A DNA stretch of 64,000 nucleotides from Sphingobium sp. AP50 (GCF_900109095.1 NZ_FNYZ01000010.1:1-64000), one strand, 5' to 3'; counted from the first letter of the stretch, positions 16,907 to 26,204 are shown. Numbers and translations: made by a program. The notes: generated from the sequence alone by a model not told the origin.

Positions 16907-16928
16907 CATGCGTATGTTCATGCGCATG
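16907..16928 (+). promoter_or_regulatory. Candidate ccdAB operator (direct repeat)
   Basis: CATGCGTATG (16907-16916) and CATGCGCATG (16919-16928) form a direct repeat of period 12, each half nearly palindromic, 20 nt before the ccdA start. Ribbon-helix-helix antitoxins bind arrays of short repeats of this kind with their toxin as co-repressor. Autoregulation is known for ccd systems; assignment of these bases is inference. Confidence 0.45.
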
Positions 16929-16947
16929 ATAGATGCGGGAGTCGACG

Positions 16948-17190
16948 ATGACCAAGCATGAACGAATAGCCGCGCGCAAGGCGACGAACCTGTCGCTGGA
17001 CGTCGATCTTGTGGCCGACGCCAAGGAATTGGGGATCAACCTGTCGCGCGCCTGCGAAGAAGGGTTGCGTAAAGAGATTGCAGCGGAGCGGGGCCGACGC
17101 TGGCAGGAGGAGAATGCTGTCGGCATCGCTGCCTCTAACGCCTATGTCGAAAAATATGGATTGCCGCTCGAAAAATATCGGATGTTCTGA
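16948..17190 (+). CDS. ccdA: CcdA-type antitoxin
   Basis: An 80-residue protein. The N-terminal half is a ribbon-helix-helix: KATNLSLDVDLVADAKELGI with NLSRACEEGLRKEI as second helix. The C-terminal half is charged and probably disordered until bound to toxin (WQEENAVGIAASNAYVEKYG, ending LEKYRMF), as in CcdA. ATG 16948 has GGGAG 6 nt upstream; a longer start at 16933 is less likely. Its stop overlaps the ccdB start by one base, typical of type II pairs. It should neutralise CcdB and repress its own promoter. Confidence 0.88.
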   Translation: MTKHERIAARKATNLSLDVDLVADAKELGINLSRACEEGLRKEIAAERGRRWQEENAVGIAASNAYVEKYGLPLEKYRMF

Positions 17191-17486
17191 TGGCGCGCTT
17201 TTGCGTGCATCGCTTACCTGACGACGGTTATGTTCTGGATTGCCAATCCGACCTTCTGGATCATCTGACGACGCGCTTCGTGGTGCCGCTGGTTCCGATC
17301 GAGCATGTCGGCATACCGATGGCGAAACTCAATCCGATATTCGATGTGGACGGACAGCGACTGGTCATGATGACGCAATTTTCCGGTGCAGTGTCTGCGC
17401 GGTCGTTAGGTAAAGTCATTCTATCGCTTTGGGATCGGGATTATGACATTTCCAACGCGCTCGACATGCTGATGTCAGGCTATTGA
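17190..17486 (+). CDS. ccdB: CcdB-type toxin with altered C-terminus
   Basis: A 98-residue protein of the CcdB/MazF-like fold: MARFCVHRLPDDGYVLDCQS, DHLTTRFVVPLVPIEH, LNPIFDVDGQRLVMMTQFSG. F-plasmid CcdB traps DNA gyrase through GyrA and needs its last three residues (Trp-Gly-Ile); here the protein ends LMSGY, so the Trp and Ile positions are Ser and Tyr. Gyrase poisoning may therefore be lost or altered, while antitoxin binding could persist. The toxin gene ends 45 nt before parC, encoding the topoisomerase IV paralogue of GyrA. Confidence 0.87.
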   Translation: MARFCVHRLPDDGYVLDCQSDLLDHLTTRFVVPLVPIEHVGIPMAKLNPIFDVDGQRLVMMTQFSGAVSARSLGKVILSLWDRDYDISNALDMLMSGY

Positions 17487-17531
17487 CCAAATCCGTTTCC
17501 GTTTCGTCCCCGCTTTGCTAAGCCGTCCCCG

Positions 17532-19820
17532 ATGACCGATTTTCGCGACCCGTTCGACGCTATCAAGGATCACCCGTTCGACGATGCGCTCTCGCAGCGC
17601 TATCTCGTCTATGCGCTGTCGACCATTACGGCGCGGTCGCTGCCGGATCTGCGCGACGGGCTGAAGCCAGTGCATCGGCGCCTGCTCTGGGCGATGCGTT
17701 TGCTGAAGATGGAACCGGGCGGCGCAAACCCCGACATCCTTGTCGCCAATCCGGCGCGCAACACCACCAGTTACAAGAAATGCGCTCGCGTCGTCGGCGA
17801 CGTCATCGGTAAATATCACCCCCATGGCGACGTATCGGTCTATGATGCGATGGTCCGCCTGGCGCAGGATTTTTCGCTGCGCACCCCGCTGGTCGACGGG
17901 CAGGGCAATTTCGGCAATATCGACGGCGATAATGCAGCGGCGATGCGCTATACCGAAGCGCGCCTGACGCAGGCGGCCGCCGACCTGATGTCCGGCCTGG
18001 ACGAAGGCACCGTCGATTTCCGCCCCACCTATAATGGTGAGGATGAGGAGCCGGAGGTTTTCCCCGGCCTCTTCCCCAATCTGCTGGCCAATGGCGCCAG
18101 CGGTATCGCGGTCGGCATGGCGACCAGCATCCCGCCGCATAATGTCACTGAACTGATCGACGCGGCTGGCCTGCTGATCGAAAATCCCGATGCCGATCAT
18201 GCTGCGCTGATGCAGATCGTGAAGGGGCCGGACTTCCCGACCGGCGGCGTGCTGGTGGACAGCCCGGCGATCATCGCCGAAGCCTATGCTGCCGGGCGCG
18301 GCGCCTTTCGCACGCGCGCGCGCTGGCACAAGGAGGAGGAAGGGCGCGGCAGTTGGATCGCGGTCGTCACGCAAATTCCCTATCAGGTCCAGAAATCCAA
18401 GCTGATCGAGCAGATCGCGGCGCTGATCAACGACAGGAAGCTGCCGATCCTGGCCGATGTGCGCGACGAATCCGACGCGGAAATTCGCATCGTCATCGAA
18501 CCGCGCGCCCGCACGGTCGAGCCGCAGATGCTGATGGACAGCCTGTTCCGGCTGACCGATCTTGAAAATCGCTTCCCGCTGAACCTCAATGTGCTCGATT
18601 CCACCCGCACGCCGCGCGTGCTGGGGCTGAAGCCGCTGCTGGTCGAATGGCTCAAGCATCAGATCGACGTGCTGGTCCGCCGTGCCCAGCACCGGCTGGA
18701 CAAGATCGCCAATCGGCTCGAACTGCTCGACGGCTATATCATCGCCTATCTCAATCTCGACCGGGTGATCGAGATCATCCGGACCGAAGATGAGCCCAAG
18801 GAAGTGATGATGGCCGAATTCGGCCTCAATGACCGTCAGGCCGAGGCGATCCTTAACATGCGGCTGCGTTCGCTGCGCCGGCTGGAGGAAATGGAACTGC
18901 GCCGCGAGCATAGCGAATTGCTCAAGGAAAAGGACGAACTGGAAAAGCTGGTCGAAAGCCCCGCCCGCCAGCGCACCCGCCTCAAGAAGGATCTGGCCGC
19001 GCTGCGCAAGCGCTATGGCCCGGAAACGGACCTTGGTCGCCGTCGATCGCTGGTGGAGGAGGCCGCACCCGCGCGGGAAATCCCGCTGGAGGCGATGATC
19101 GAGCGTGAGCCTATCACCGTGATCCTGTCCGAACGGGGCTGGATCAGGGCGATGAGCGGCCATCGCGATCTGGCCGCCGCCGATACACTCAAATTCAAGG
19201 AAGGCGATGGTCCGCAATTCGCCTTCCATGCCTATACGACCGACAAGCTGCTGATGGCGACGGCCACCGGCCGCATTTATACGCTGGCGTCGGACAAGCT
19301 GCCGGGCGGGCGTGGCTTTGGCGATCCGGTGCGGTCGCTGGTCGACATGGATAATGAAGGGGCGATCATCGCCCTGATGCCGGCGCGGATCGGCAGCGAC
19401 CTGTTGCTGGCGTCGTCCGATGGGCGCGGTTTCGTGGCAGCGGTGTCGGACCTGACGGCCGAAACGCGCAAGGGCAAGCAGGTGGTGAACGTCCGCGCCG
19501 ACGCGAAATTGAGCATCATCCGCCTGATCCCGGCGGAGGCGGACAGCATCGCCGTGATCGGTGAGAATCGCAAATTGCTGGTATTTTCCCTTACGGAAAT
19601 GCCGAAAATGGCGCGCGGGCAGGGCGTGCAGATGCAGCGTTACAGGGACGGTGGCCTGTCCGATGCGATCGCCTTCACGCTGTCCGACGGGCTTAGCTGG
19701 ACCATGGGCGGCGAGTCGGGCCGGACCCGGACGGAAAGCGACATGATGCCCTGGAAGGTGGCGCGCGGTGCGGCCGGTCGCATGCCGCCGACGGGTTTCC
19801 CGCGCGACAACCGCTTCTAA
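17532..19820 (+). CDS. parC: DNA topoisomerase IV subunit A, ParC
   Basis: A 762-residue type II topoisomerase subunit that decatenates daughter chromosomes with ParE. The N-terminus ([20 protein letters not shown]), the KYHPHGD motif (about residue 94) and the DNA-linking tyrosine, Y140 in [12 protein letters not shown], are intact. A coiled-coil tower region and a C-terminal beta-propeller-like domain of about 250 residues follow. The short C-terminal domain and RYLVYALST favour ParC over GyrA. At the quinolone-determining site, [12 protein letters not shown] places Val101 where E. coli ParC has Ser80 and Asp105 where it has Glu84. Confidence 0.94.
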   Translation: MTDFRDPFDAIKDHPFDDALSQRYLVYALSTITARSLPDLRDGLKPVHRRLLWAMRLLKMEPGGANPDILVANPARNTTSYKKCARVVGDVIGKYHPHGDVSVYDAMVRLAQDFSLRTPLVDGQGNFGNIDGDNAAAMRYTEARLTQAAADLMSGLDEGTVDFRPTYNGEDEEPEVFPGLFPNLLANGASGIAVGMATSIPPHNVTELIDAAGLLIENPDADHAALMQIVKGPDFPTGGVLVDSPAIIAEAYAAGRGAFRTRARWHKEEEGRGSWIAVVTQIPYQVQKSKLIEQIAALINDRKLPILADVRDESDAEIRIVIEPRARTVEPQMLMDSLFRLTDLENRFPLNLNVLDSTRTPRVLGLKPLLVEWLKHQIDVLVRRAQHRLDKIANRLELLDGYIIAYLNLDRVIEIIRTEDEPKEVMMAEFGLNDRQAEAILNMRLRSLRRLEEMELRREHSELLKEKDELEKLVESPARQRTRLKKDLAALRKRYGPETDLGRRRSLVEEAAPAREIPLEAMIEREPITVILSERGWIRAMSGHRDLAAADTLKFKEGDGPQFAFHAYTTDKLLMATATGRIYTLASDKLPGGRGFGDPVRSLVDMDNEGAIIALMPARIGSDLLLASSDGRGFVAAVSDLTAETRKGKQVVNVRADAKLSIIRLIPAEADSIAVIGENRKLLVFSLTEMPKMARGQGVQMQRYRDGGLSDAIAFTLSDGLSWTMGGESGRTRTESDMMPWKVARGAAGRMPPTGFPRDNRF

Positions 19821-19908
19821 ACCGGGCGTTTCTCCTTTTTGTCGGGCACCCGTCGCAAAGGCGAATAACGTTTCCTGAAAATTTACCCCTGCGCGATACA
19901 GCGGACAT

Positions 19909-21663
19909 ATGGAATCCAGTTCGGTGCGCAATTTGCCGGTCGTCCAGACCAGCGGCACCCCTTCAGAAGGGGAGGGTGTCGCGCATCCGTTGTACAGCGT
20001 CGGGATGACGCAGTGGCTGTCTGCCTTGCCGCAGGTAGCTGCCATATTTTCGTTTGAAGACAATAAGATAAAGCTGATTGAAGGTAATGTGCGGTTCAAC
20101 GCGGCCTTCCAGGCAAATTTGGAAGGCGGCGCCAGCCATGCCCGTGCGGCGGGCGAATGGCGGGAGCGGGTCATCGCTTTCATCCGCTCCGACCGCGATT
20201 CGGACAGCTTCGAGATTCGCCGCGATGGCAAGCTGGGGCCGGAATATTTCATGTGCACGGTCGGCCGTCTGCCTGCGGCGGAGGATCGTCCCGAACATTT
20301 TCTGTTCACCGCGATCGACCGCACCAGCGAACGGGCGATCGAAAAGAATCTGCGCCGCGAGCTTCTGTCGGACGGACTGACCGCGCTGCCCAACCGCACC
20401 GGTTTTGGCGAAGAGATTGACGATCGGCTGGCCAATACTGTCTGGCCCGACAATGCCCAGTTCGGCATCATCGCGATCGACCTTAGCCGTTTCAGCCGAG
20501 TCAATGAATCGCTTGGCCCGATGGCCGGGGACGAATTGCTGATCACGGTCGCCAAGCGGCTGAAGTCCAGCCTGCGCCAAGGCGATGTGCTGGCCCGCAT
20601 CGGCGGCAATGATTTCGCGATCTTTGCACGTCTGAACAATGGCTTGTCTGATGCTCTTCATATCGTTCAGAGGATCAAGGAGGCGCTGAGTTCGCCGATC
20701 CGCCTGAGCGACCTTCAGATCCGCGTCGATTGCGCCATCGGTTGCGCGCTGTCGATCAATCTGGACGATGATCCCGACGATATCGTGCGCAAGGCGCAGG
20801 CGGCGGTGAAGATCGCCAAGCGCAGCGGCAAGGTCGAAATCTATCGCAATGGCGTGCTCAAGGAAGCGCAGCGCCGCTTCTCGATCGAAAGCCGCCTGCG
20901 CGATGCGCTGGCGCAGGGTGGCCTCACGCTGGCCTATCAGCCGCTAATCCATCTCCAGACCGGCGAGATTACCGGTTTCGAGGCGCTGGCCCGCTGGGAT
21001 GACGAAGAACTGGGGCCGGTGTCGCCGGTGGAGTTTATCGCCGTGGCGGAGGAAAGTGGCCTCATCACGCCGCTCGGCCGCTGGGCCGCCTATGAAGCGG
21101 CGCAGGCGCTGTCGCGCTGGGATGCGAAATTCGGGCAGGCGCTGCCGGTCGGCGTCAACGTCAACCTCTCCCCCATCCAGATGGCGCGGGACGATGTGGC
21201 GTCGATGTTCGAGGAAGCGCTGCGCTATTCCGGCATCGCGGGCAGCCGCCTGACCGCTGAACTGACCGAAAGCGCCATCATCGCCGATCCCGACAAGGCG
21301 CGTAAATTGCTGGTCGCGCTCAAGGATTTGCAGATGCCGATCGCGATGGACGATTTCGGCACCGGTTTTTCCAACCTGGCCAGCCTGCACAGCCTGCCGA
21401 TCGATATCCTCAAGATCGACCGCAGCTTCGTGTCGAACATGCTGGAGGATCGCGACAAGGCGATCATCGTCCGCACGATCCTCTCGCTCGCCGAATCCCT
21501 GAACCTGAAGGTCACGGCCGAAGGGATCGAGACGCAGGGGTTGGCCCACGCTCTTCAGAAGATGGGCTGCTGGCAGGGGCAGGGCTATTATTTCGCCAAG
21601 GCGATGTCCGAGGCCGATGCCTTCGATTACTGGCGCGCGCGCTGGAATTTCGAAACGGTCTGA
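19909..21663 (+). CDS. GGDEF-EAL protein, probable c-di-GMP phosphodiesterase
   Basis: A 584-residue cytoplasmic protein. A PAS-like N-terminal region (about 35-145) precedes a GGDEF domain (about 150-315) and an EAL domain (about 325-575). The cyclase signature is degenerate, GGNDF at 232-236, so diguanylate cyclase activity is unlikely. The RxxD inhibitory site RQGD (223-226) is kept, so the domain may still sense nucleotide. The EAL side looks complete: EAL at 358-360, NLSP, ELTES, DDFGTGFS, KIDRSFV and TAEGIET. It probably hydrolyses c-di-GMP. It overlaps the convergent cca gene by 37 nt. Confidence 0.92.
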   Translation: MESSSVRNLPVVQTSGTPSEGEGVAHPLYSVGMTQWLSALPQVAAIFSFEDNKIKLIEGNVRFNAAFQANLEGGASHARAAGEWRERVIAFIRSDRDSDSFEIRRDGKLGPEYFMCTVGRLPAAEDRPEHFLFTAIDRTSERAIEKNLRRELLSDGLTALPNRTGFGEEIDDRLANTVWPDNAQFGIIAIDLSRFSRVNESLGPMAGDELLITVAKRLKSSLRQGDVLARIGGNDFAIFARLNNGLSDALHIVQRIKEALSSPIRLSDLQIRVDCAIGCALSINLDDDPDDIVRKAQAAVKIAKRSGKVEIYRNGVLKEAQRRFSIESRLRDALAQGGLTLAYQPLIHLQTGEITGFEALARWDDEELGPVSPVEFIAVAEESGLITPLGRWAAYEAAQALSRWDAKFGQALPVGVNVNLSPIQMARDDVASMFEEALRYSGIAGSRLTAELTESAIIADPDKARKLLVALKDLQMPIAMDDFGTGFSNLASLHSLPIDILKIDRSFVSNMLEDRDKAIIVRTILSLAESLNLKVTAEGIETQGLAHALQKMGCWQGQGYYFAKAMSEADAFDYWRARWNFETV

Positions 21664-22838
21664 TCCGCCAGTTCGCCGACGCGCGCTGCGTCTGGGAAAT
21701 CCTCCGCCACCCAGAGTCGCTGCACTTCATGCAGGGCCTTCGCCACGTCCGGGCCGGGCTGAAGCCCCCGCGCGATCAGGGCACCACCGCCGATCGGCAG
21801 GCTGGGCGGTGTCCAGCCGATCACGCCCGCCAGGGCATCCAGCGGCTGGCCGACATCGATCAGCAACCGGTCGATCGCCCCTTCCACGCCGACCCGATAG
21901 GCCAGCGCGCGCGGCGTCTCCCCGTCCACGCCCGGCTCCAGTGCCGTCATCAGCCGCTTGCGCGCCTTGTTCGACAATTTGAGGCGCGCGCCGATCTGGT
22001 CCGCCAGCACCGGATCATGCGGCAGCAGCACAGCCAGACGACGCAGCGCCGATCCGCCGACACCGCTCTCCGCTTCCCGCGCCATCAGCCTCTCGACCCG
22101 GTCGACGCCTGCCATCACCACTTCCGGCAGGACCGGCACCAATATGCCGCCATCGACCATCAGCCGCAGCGCATGCACCGGCGCCGAAACGCCCAGCAAT
22201 TTCAGCAATTCGTCCGCGATCCGCTCGCGCGAAAGGGCCATCAGGCTATTGGCGGCGGCAACGCAGGCGTCATAGGCGACGCTGTCCACTTCATTGTCGC
22301 CATAGCGCGCCAGAAAACGGAAATAGCGCAGGATGCGCAGATGATCCTCCGCGATCCGCGCGGTCGCATCGCCGATGAAGCGCAACTGCCGCGCCTCCAG
22401 ATCGGTAAGACCGCCGAAAAAGTCGCTGATCTCGCCGGTCAGCGGATCGGCATAAAGGGCGTTGATGGTGAAGTCGCGGCGCGCCGCATCCTCCCGCCAG
22501 TCTTCGGTATAGGCGATGGTCGCGCGGCGCCCGTCGGTGCTGACGTCGCGGCGCAGCGTGGTGATCTCCACCGGGCCATCGGACAGGACGGCGGTGATCG
22601 TGCCATGATCGATGCCGGTCGGCACCGCCTTGATCCCCGCCGCCTTCAGCCGGTGCACCACATCATGCGGGTCCAGGCTGGTTGCAATGTCCAGATCATT
22701 GACCGGCAGTCCCAGCAGCGCATCGCGCACCGCGCCGCCGACATAGCGGGCCTTGCCCGCCGCCGCGTCCAGCGCGGCAAGCAGGCCATCGAGCCCAGGA
22801 CGATGACGCCAGTCGGCGTCAGGCAACAAGACGGTCAT
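21627..22838 (-). CDS. cca: CCA tRNA nucleotidyltransferase / poly(A) polymerase family
   Basis: A 403-residue class II nucleotidyltransferase that adds or repairs the tRNA 3' CCA. The head domain has RYVGGAVRDALLGLPVNDLD (the GxxRD and DxD-type metal site) and FTINALYADPLTGEISDFFGG. LRFIGDATARIAEDHLRILR is the neck signature. The C-terminal body is helical. ATG 22838 gives the family N-terminus and overlaps the upstream Nudix stop by 20 nt; an upstream extension in the frame is antisense-like sequence. Poly(A) polymerase is the sister function, but the tRNA role is more usual in alphaproteobacteria. Confidence 0.92.
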   Translation of the reverse strand: MTVLLPDADWRHRPGLDGLLAALDAAAGKARYVGGAVRDALLGLPVNDLDIATSLDPHDVVHRLKAAGIKAVPTGIDHGTITAVLSDGPVEITTLRRDVSTDGRRATIAYTEDWREDAARRDFTINALYADPLTGEISDFFGGLTDLEARQLRFIGDATARIAEDHLRILRYFRFLARYGDNEVDSVAYDACVAAANSLMALSRERIADELLKLLGVSAPVHALRLMVDGGILVPVLPEVVMAGVDRVERLMAREAESGVGGSALRRLAVLLPHDPVLADQIGARLKLSNKARKRLMTALEPGVDGETPRALAYRVGVEGAIDRLLIDVGQPLDALAGVIGWTPPSLPIGGGALIARGLQPGPDVAKALHEVQRLWVAEDFPDAARVGELADQTVSKFQRARQ

Positions 22839-23427
22839 GACCCAGCCTTCGGGAAAGATTGGCAAGAATGGCAGCGGTGATCCCCCAGATGCGGCGGTCC
22901 TGCCAGAAAATCTCATAATAGGCGCGCATCGCCCCGGCATATTCCACCTCGCGCCGGATGCGGTTGGCCGGGTCCAGCGCATAGGCGAGCGGCAGTTCGA
23001 ACCAGCTTGCCACTTCCCCCGCCTGCGCGCGCAGCGGAAGGTCGGGTGGAATGACACCCAGCACCGGCACGATGTCGAAGCCAGTGAAGGTGCAATAGCG
23101 GTCCGATGTGCCGATCACCTGCACCGCGCTCGGGGGCAGGGCGATTTCCTCCTGCGCTTCCCGCAGCGCGCCGGCAATCTCGTCCGCATCGCCCGGATCG
23201 ACCCGGCCGCCGGGAAAGGCGATCTGCCCGGCATGTTTGCGCAGCGTCGTGGCGCGCTCGGTCAGGATCAGGCCCGGTTCGGGTCGGTCGGTGATCGCCA
23301 CCAGCACGGCAGCGGGCGCCAGCGCGATCTCCTCCACGATGCGCGGATCACGCACATCGGACAAAGGCAGGATTTCGCGCCGATGCCCCTCCTCCAGTGC
23401 GGCGCGCAGCCTTTCCGTCAGGTTCAT
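22819..23427 (-). CDS. Nudix hydrolase, CoA-pyrophosphatase (NudL/UPF0035) type
   Basis: A 202-residue Nudix enzyme. The segment LTERATTLRKHAGQIAFPGG with RVDPGDADEIAGALREAQEE combines the UPF0035 signature (LRxHxGQxxFPGG) with the Nudix box REAQEE. This subgroup cleaves CoA and CoA derivatives to 3',5'-ADP and acyl-phosphopantetheine. ATG 23427 overlaps the stop of the DUF1285 gene (ATGA), and its own stop overlaps cca, so three genes are translationally chained. Confidence 0.88.
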   Translation of the reverse strand: MNLTERLRAALEEGHRREILPLSDVRDPRIVEEIALAPAAVLVAITDRPEPGLILTERATTLRKHAGQIAFPGGRVDPGDADEIAGALREAQEEIALPPSAVQVIGTSDRYCTFTGFDIVPVLGVIPPDLPLRAQAGEVASWFELPLAYALDPANRIRREVEYAGAMRAYYEIFWQDRRIWGITAAILANLSRRLGHDRLVA

Positions 23428-23990
23428 GCAGCGCCGTCCAGCGGGAAGAAGGCGCCTTCGCTCCACAGGCCGACGCGCTCGCCCTCTTCCTCCAGCGCCA
23501 GGTTCATCAGCTCATAATAGACGCTGCGCGTGACCAGCGCTTCCAGCCCGCCGCGCACATGCAGATAGGGGTGGGGGCCGTCCGCCGTCTCGCGCAAACT
23601 CAGCATATGCTCCGGCCCGGCCGTGACCAGATCGCCGCTGTTCAGGCGGAAAGCCAGCGTCCGCGTTCGGCCTTCGCCTTCGGTCCTCAGTTCCACCGCG
23701 ACGAAGGGCGCGTCCTCCACCGCGATGTCCAGCTTCTCGACCGGCGTCACCAGCACATGGCTGCCATCGGGTTCGCGGCGCAATATGGTGGAGAAGAGCC
23801 GCACCATCGTTTCGCGGCCGATCGGCGACCCCTGATGATACCAGGTGCCGTCGCGCGCGATCCGCATTTCGCTGTCGCCACAATGGGCGGGGTTCCATTG
23901 GTCCACTGGCGGCAGGCGCTTTTCCGCCATCAGCCGCGCAATATCGGCCAGCGACAGGGTGGACAGGTCGGGCAGGGGTTCCATCGGCAT
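23424..23990 (-). CDS. DUF1285 family protein
   Basis: A 188-residue cytoplasmic protein: WYHQGSPIGRETMVRLFSTI in the first third, then VLVTPVEKLDIAVEDAPFVA and ending VGLWSEGAFFPLDG. These are hallmarks of DUF1285, a widespread alphaproteobacterial family without established function. It overlaps the Nudix gene by 4 nt, which is a common arrangement for this family. The start is ATG 23990, with ATG 23984 as an alternative; neither has a strong ribosome site. Confidence 0.85.
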   Translation of the reverse strand: MPMEPLPDLSTLSLADIARLMAEKRLPPVDQWNPAHCGDSEMRIARDGTWYHQGSPIGRETMVRLFSTILRREPDGSHVLVTPVEKLDIAVEDAPFVAVELRTEGEGRTRTLAFRLNSGDLVTAGPEHMLSLRETADGPHPYLHVRGGLEALVTRSVYYELMNLALEEEGERVGLWSEGAFFPLDGAA

Positions 23991-24034
23991 GGGGCGGAGA
24001 TAGGAGCGCGCCTGCCCGAAGGCAAAGGGGTAAT

Positions 24035-24553
24035 TCAGGCGGTGACCGCAATTCGCGGCGCGAGCATGCCCGTGCCGCCGATCGCGGAGCCATCGACCGA
24101 CAGAGCCAGCAACCGGCGCTTCTCGAACGGACCGGGCGCGTCCCAGCCGCCGGTGCCTTCGTCGGTGAAGCCCCAGAAGCGGCCATAATATTCCGGATCG
24201 CCGATCATCATCAGCGGTTCGCAGCGCATCGCCCGGGCGGCGGCGACCACTGAGTCCATCAACGCGCGGCCATGGCCGCCCTTCTGATGCGCCGGTTCGA
24301 CCGCGACCGGGCCGACCATGATCAGCGGCAACTGGCCGCCATCGGCCAGCGTCAGCGCCACCGGCCAGCTTTGCAGCGATCCGATCAGCGCGCCGTCGGC
24401 ATCCGCCATGGCGAAGGACAGGGCCGGGAGCCAGGCCATGCCGTCGCGGATCTTGTAGGCGGTTCGGCCGTGGCGATCAGGACCGAAGGCTGCGTCGAGC
24501 AGTTGCTCGATCGCTGCGTCAGACTGACTATCCAAAGGCACAATGTGAGACAC
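24035..24553 (-). CDS. GNAT-family N-acetyltransferase
   Basis: A 172-residue acetyltransferase. The acetyl-CoA-binding segment is VGPVAVEPAHQKGGHGRALM, a variant of the V-x-P-x-x-Q/R-x-x-G-x-G/A motif A, followed by a helix and YYGRFWGF, as in YhbS-like enzymes. The substrate is unknown. It starts with GTG 24553 (reading MSHIVPLDS), with no strong ribosome site. It is 44 nt upstream of the DUF1285 gene on the same strand and diverges from folB. Confidence 0.85.
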   Translation of the reverse strand: MSHIVPLDSQSDAAIEQLLDAAFGPDRHGRTAYKIRDGMAWLPALSFAMADADGALIGSLQSWPVALTLADGGQLPLIMVGPVAVEPAHQKGGHGRALMDSVVAAARAMRCEPLMMIGDPEYYGRFWGFTDEGTGGWDAPGPFEKRRLLALSVDGSAIGGTGMLAPRIAVTA

Positions 24554-24682
24554 GACTTGCCGTTCCGCCTACTATGGCGCATGGGGCAGCGCCGGAAGCG
24601 GGGCTTTAGCGCCCGCCTCGCAAAATGAAAGACTAAATAGGCCCCGCCTGCCGGCAGGAGAGGGACCATATATGGCAAGGCT

Positions 24683-25066
24683 ATGCAGACAGGATTTGAC
24701 GATTTTCTGACGCTGGAGGTGAACAACCTGCACGTCGACGTGCTGACCGGCATCTATTCGGAGGAGACGCATCTCCCCCAGCCGCTGCGCATTTCCATTC
24801 GCGCGCGCCTGCGAATCGCCGATCATTATGAGCCGTCGACGCCGCTTGGCCATTCCAAAAACTATATGGACCTGAAGCATGCTGCATCGACCGCGCTGCC
24901 CGAAGGCGTGCATTTCACCCTGATCGAAGCGGTGGCCGACCATATCATCGACACCATCTTCGTTCAGGATGACAAGGTCAGCCATGTCGAGGTGAAGATC
25001 GTGAAGTTGGCACTGAGCGAGCGGGGCGAAGAAATCGGCATCACGCTGGGCCGCGGGCGGAAATAA
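24683..25066 (+). CDS. folB: Dihydroneopterin aldolase family protein (FolB-like)
   Basis: A 127-residue protein. LEVNNLHVDVLTGIYSEE near the N-terminus, ISIRARLRIADH and HFTLIEAVADHIIDTIF match FolB, which converts dihydroneopterin to hydroxymethyl-dihydropterin in folate synthesis. The family C-terminal core (VEVKIVKL) is present. Some details differ from E. coli FolB, so a related tunnelling-fold enzyme remains possible. Other folate genes are not adjacent. Confidence 0.8.
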   Translation: MQTGFDDFLTLEVNNLHVDVLTGIYSEETHLPQPLRISIRARLRIADHYEPSTPLGHSKNYMDLKHAASTALPEGVHFTLIEAVADHIIDTIFVQDDKVSHVEVKIVKLALSERGEEIGITLGRGRK

Positions 25067-25074
25067 GCGAACGG

Positions 25075-25146
25075 TGCTCCTGCGAAAGCAGGAGCCCGGG
25101 GGTCAAAGATGTGCCCTCCATTCTGTGCTCCTGCTTTCGCAGGAGT
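25075..25146. repeat. Palindromic repeat with nested hairpins
   Basis: CTCCTGCGAAAGCAGGAGC (25077-25095) is itself a hairpin and is repeated in inverted orientation as GCTCCTGCTTTCGCAGGAG (25127-25145). It lies between the convergent folB and oxygenase genes and may serve as a terminator or RNA-stabilising structure. Confidence 0.75.
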
Positions 25147-25154
25147 ACGTCATC

Positions 25155-26102
25155 CTATCCCTTCTTGATCAGCCCGATCTCGATCAGCCGCTCGGTCAGA
25201 TAGTCATGCGCGCTGATCGGCGCTTCCCGGCGCGGATTGTCCTCGCTCACGCATTGCGGCAGCGCGTCGATCATGAAGTCGGGGCGCAGATGCAGGAAGA
25301 AGGGCATGGAATAGCGCGAATGGCCGCGCCGTTCGGGCGGCGGATTGACGACGCGGTGGCTGGTCGAGGGCAGCACATGGTTGGTCAGTCGTTGCAGCAT
25401 GTCGCCGACATTGATCGCCAGCGCCCCCGGCGGCGGCACGACCGGCAGCCAGTTGCCATCCCGATCCTTGAGTTCCAGCCCGCCTTCCTCGGCGCCCAAT
25501 AGCAGGGTGATCAGGTTGATATCCTCATGCGCGCCGGCGCGCACGCCCGGCGCCTGCGGCGACACCGGCGGATAATGGAGCAGGCGCAGGATCGAATTGC
25601 CATTCTCGATTCCGCCGTCGAACCAGCGTTCAGGCAGGCCCAGATAGAGCGCGATGGCGGACAGCAATTCCGCGCCGACCCGGTCGAACTCGCCATAGAG
25701 TTTCGCGAAGAGCGGCTTGAATTCCGGCATTTCGGCGGGCCATACATTGGGCGGCATCGTTTCCGCCAGCGGATCGCCTTCGGGCAGGTCACGGCCGACA
25801 TGCCAGAATTCCTTCAGGTCATTCTCGGTCGCGCCCTTGGCGATTTCCGTGCCGAACGCGGTATAGCCGCGCTGCCCGCCATTGAACTTCGCATTATAGT
25901 CTTCCTTCACCGCCACGGGCAGGGCGAAGAAGCGATGGGCCATGGTCCAGGCCTCATCGATCAGCGCCATGTCCATGCCATGATCCTTCACCATGGCAAA
26001 GCCGAAGCGTTGAAAGGACTGGCCAAAGGCCTCAGCGAAATCCGCCTTGGCCATGTCTGCTAAGGACAGGACGGGCACCTGTTCCAGCACCGATTGCGAC
26101 AC
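25155..26102 (-). CDS. Isopenicillin N synthase-type 2OG-Fe(II) oxygenase
   Basis: A 315-residue soluble dioxygenase-fold protein. The N-terminal DIOX_N part has VPVLSLADMAKADF and FQRFGFAMVKDHGM. The catalytic core has the iron ligands in GAHEDINLITLL (His-x-Asp) and PSTSHRVVNP (distal His), with the following Arg in RRGHSRYSMPFF placed for 2-oxoglutarate. The substrate is unknown; bacterial members act on small molecules and it need not be a beta-lactam enzyme. The start is GTG 26102. It stands alone between convergent and divergent genes. Confidence 0.85.
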   Translation of the reverse strand: MSQSVLEQVPVLSLADMAKADFAEAFGQSFQRFGFAMVKDHGMDMALIDEAWTMAHRFFALPVAVKEDYNAKFNGGQRGYTAFGTEIAKGATENDLKEFWHVGRDLPEGDPLAETMPPNVWPAEMPEFKPLFAKLYGEFDRVGAELLSAIALYLGLPERWFDGGIENGNSILRLLHYPPVSPQAPGVRAGAHEDINLITLLLGAEEGGLELKDRDGNWLPVVPPPGALAINVGDMLQRLTNHVLPSTSHRVVNPPPERRGHSRYSMPFFLHLRPDFMIDALPQCVSEDNPRREAPISAHDYLTERLIEIGLIKKG

Positions 26103-26204
26103 GTCTTATCTCCAAAAAATCGAAAGGGGCGCACCGCCTATATGGGGTCGCCCGCGCATGGACGCATCCTTGATCGCGGCGGGCCGCTGTTGCAAGGAGG
26201 CAAA

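Noticed and set aside
17475..20639. A 1054-codon open frame on the minus strand opposite parC and the GGDEF-EAL gene
   Set aside because: Composition is antisense-like, no domain is recognisable, and both plus-strand genes show complete catalytic motifs.
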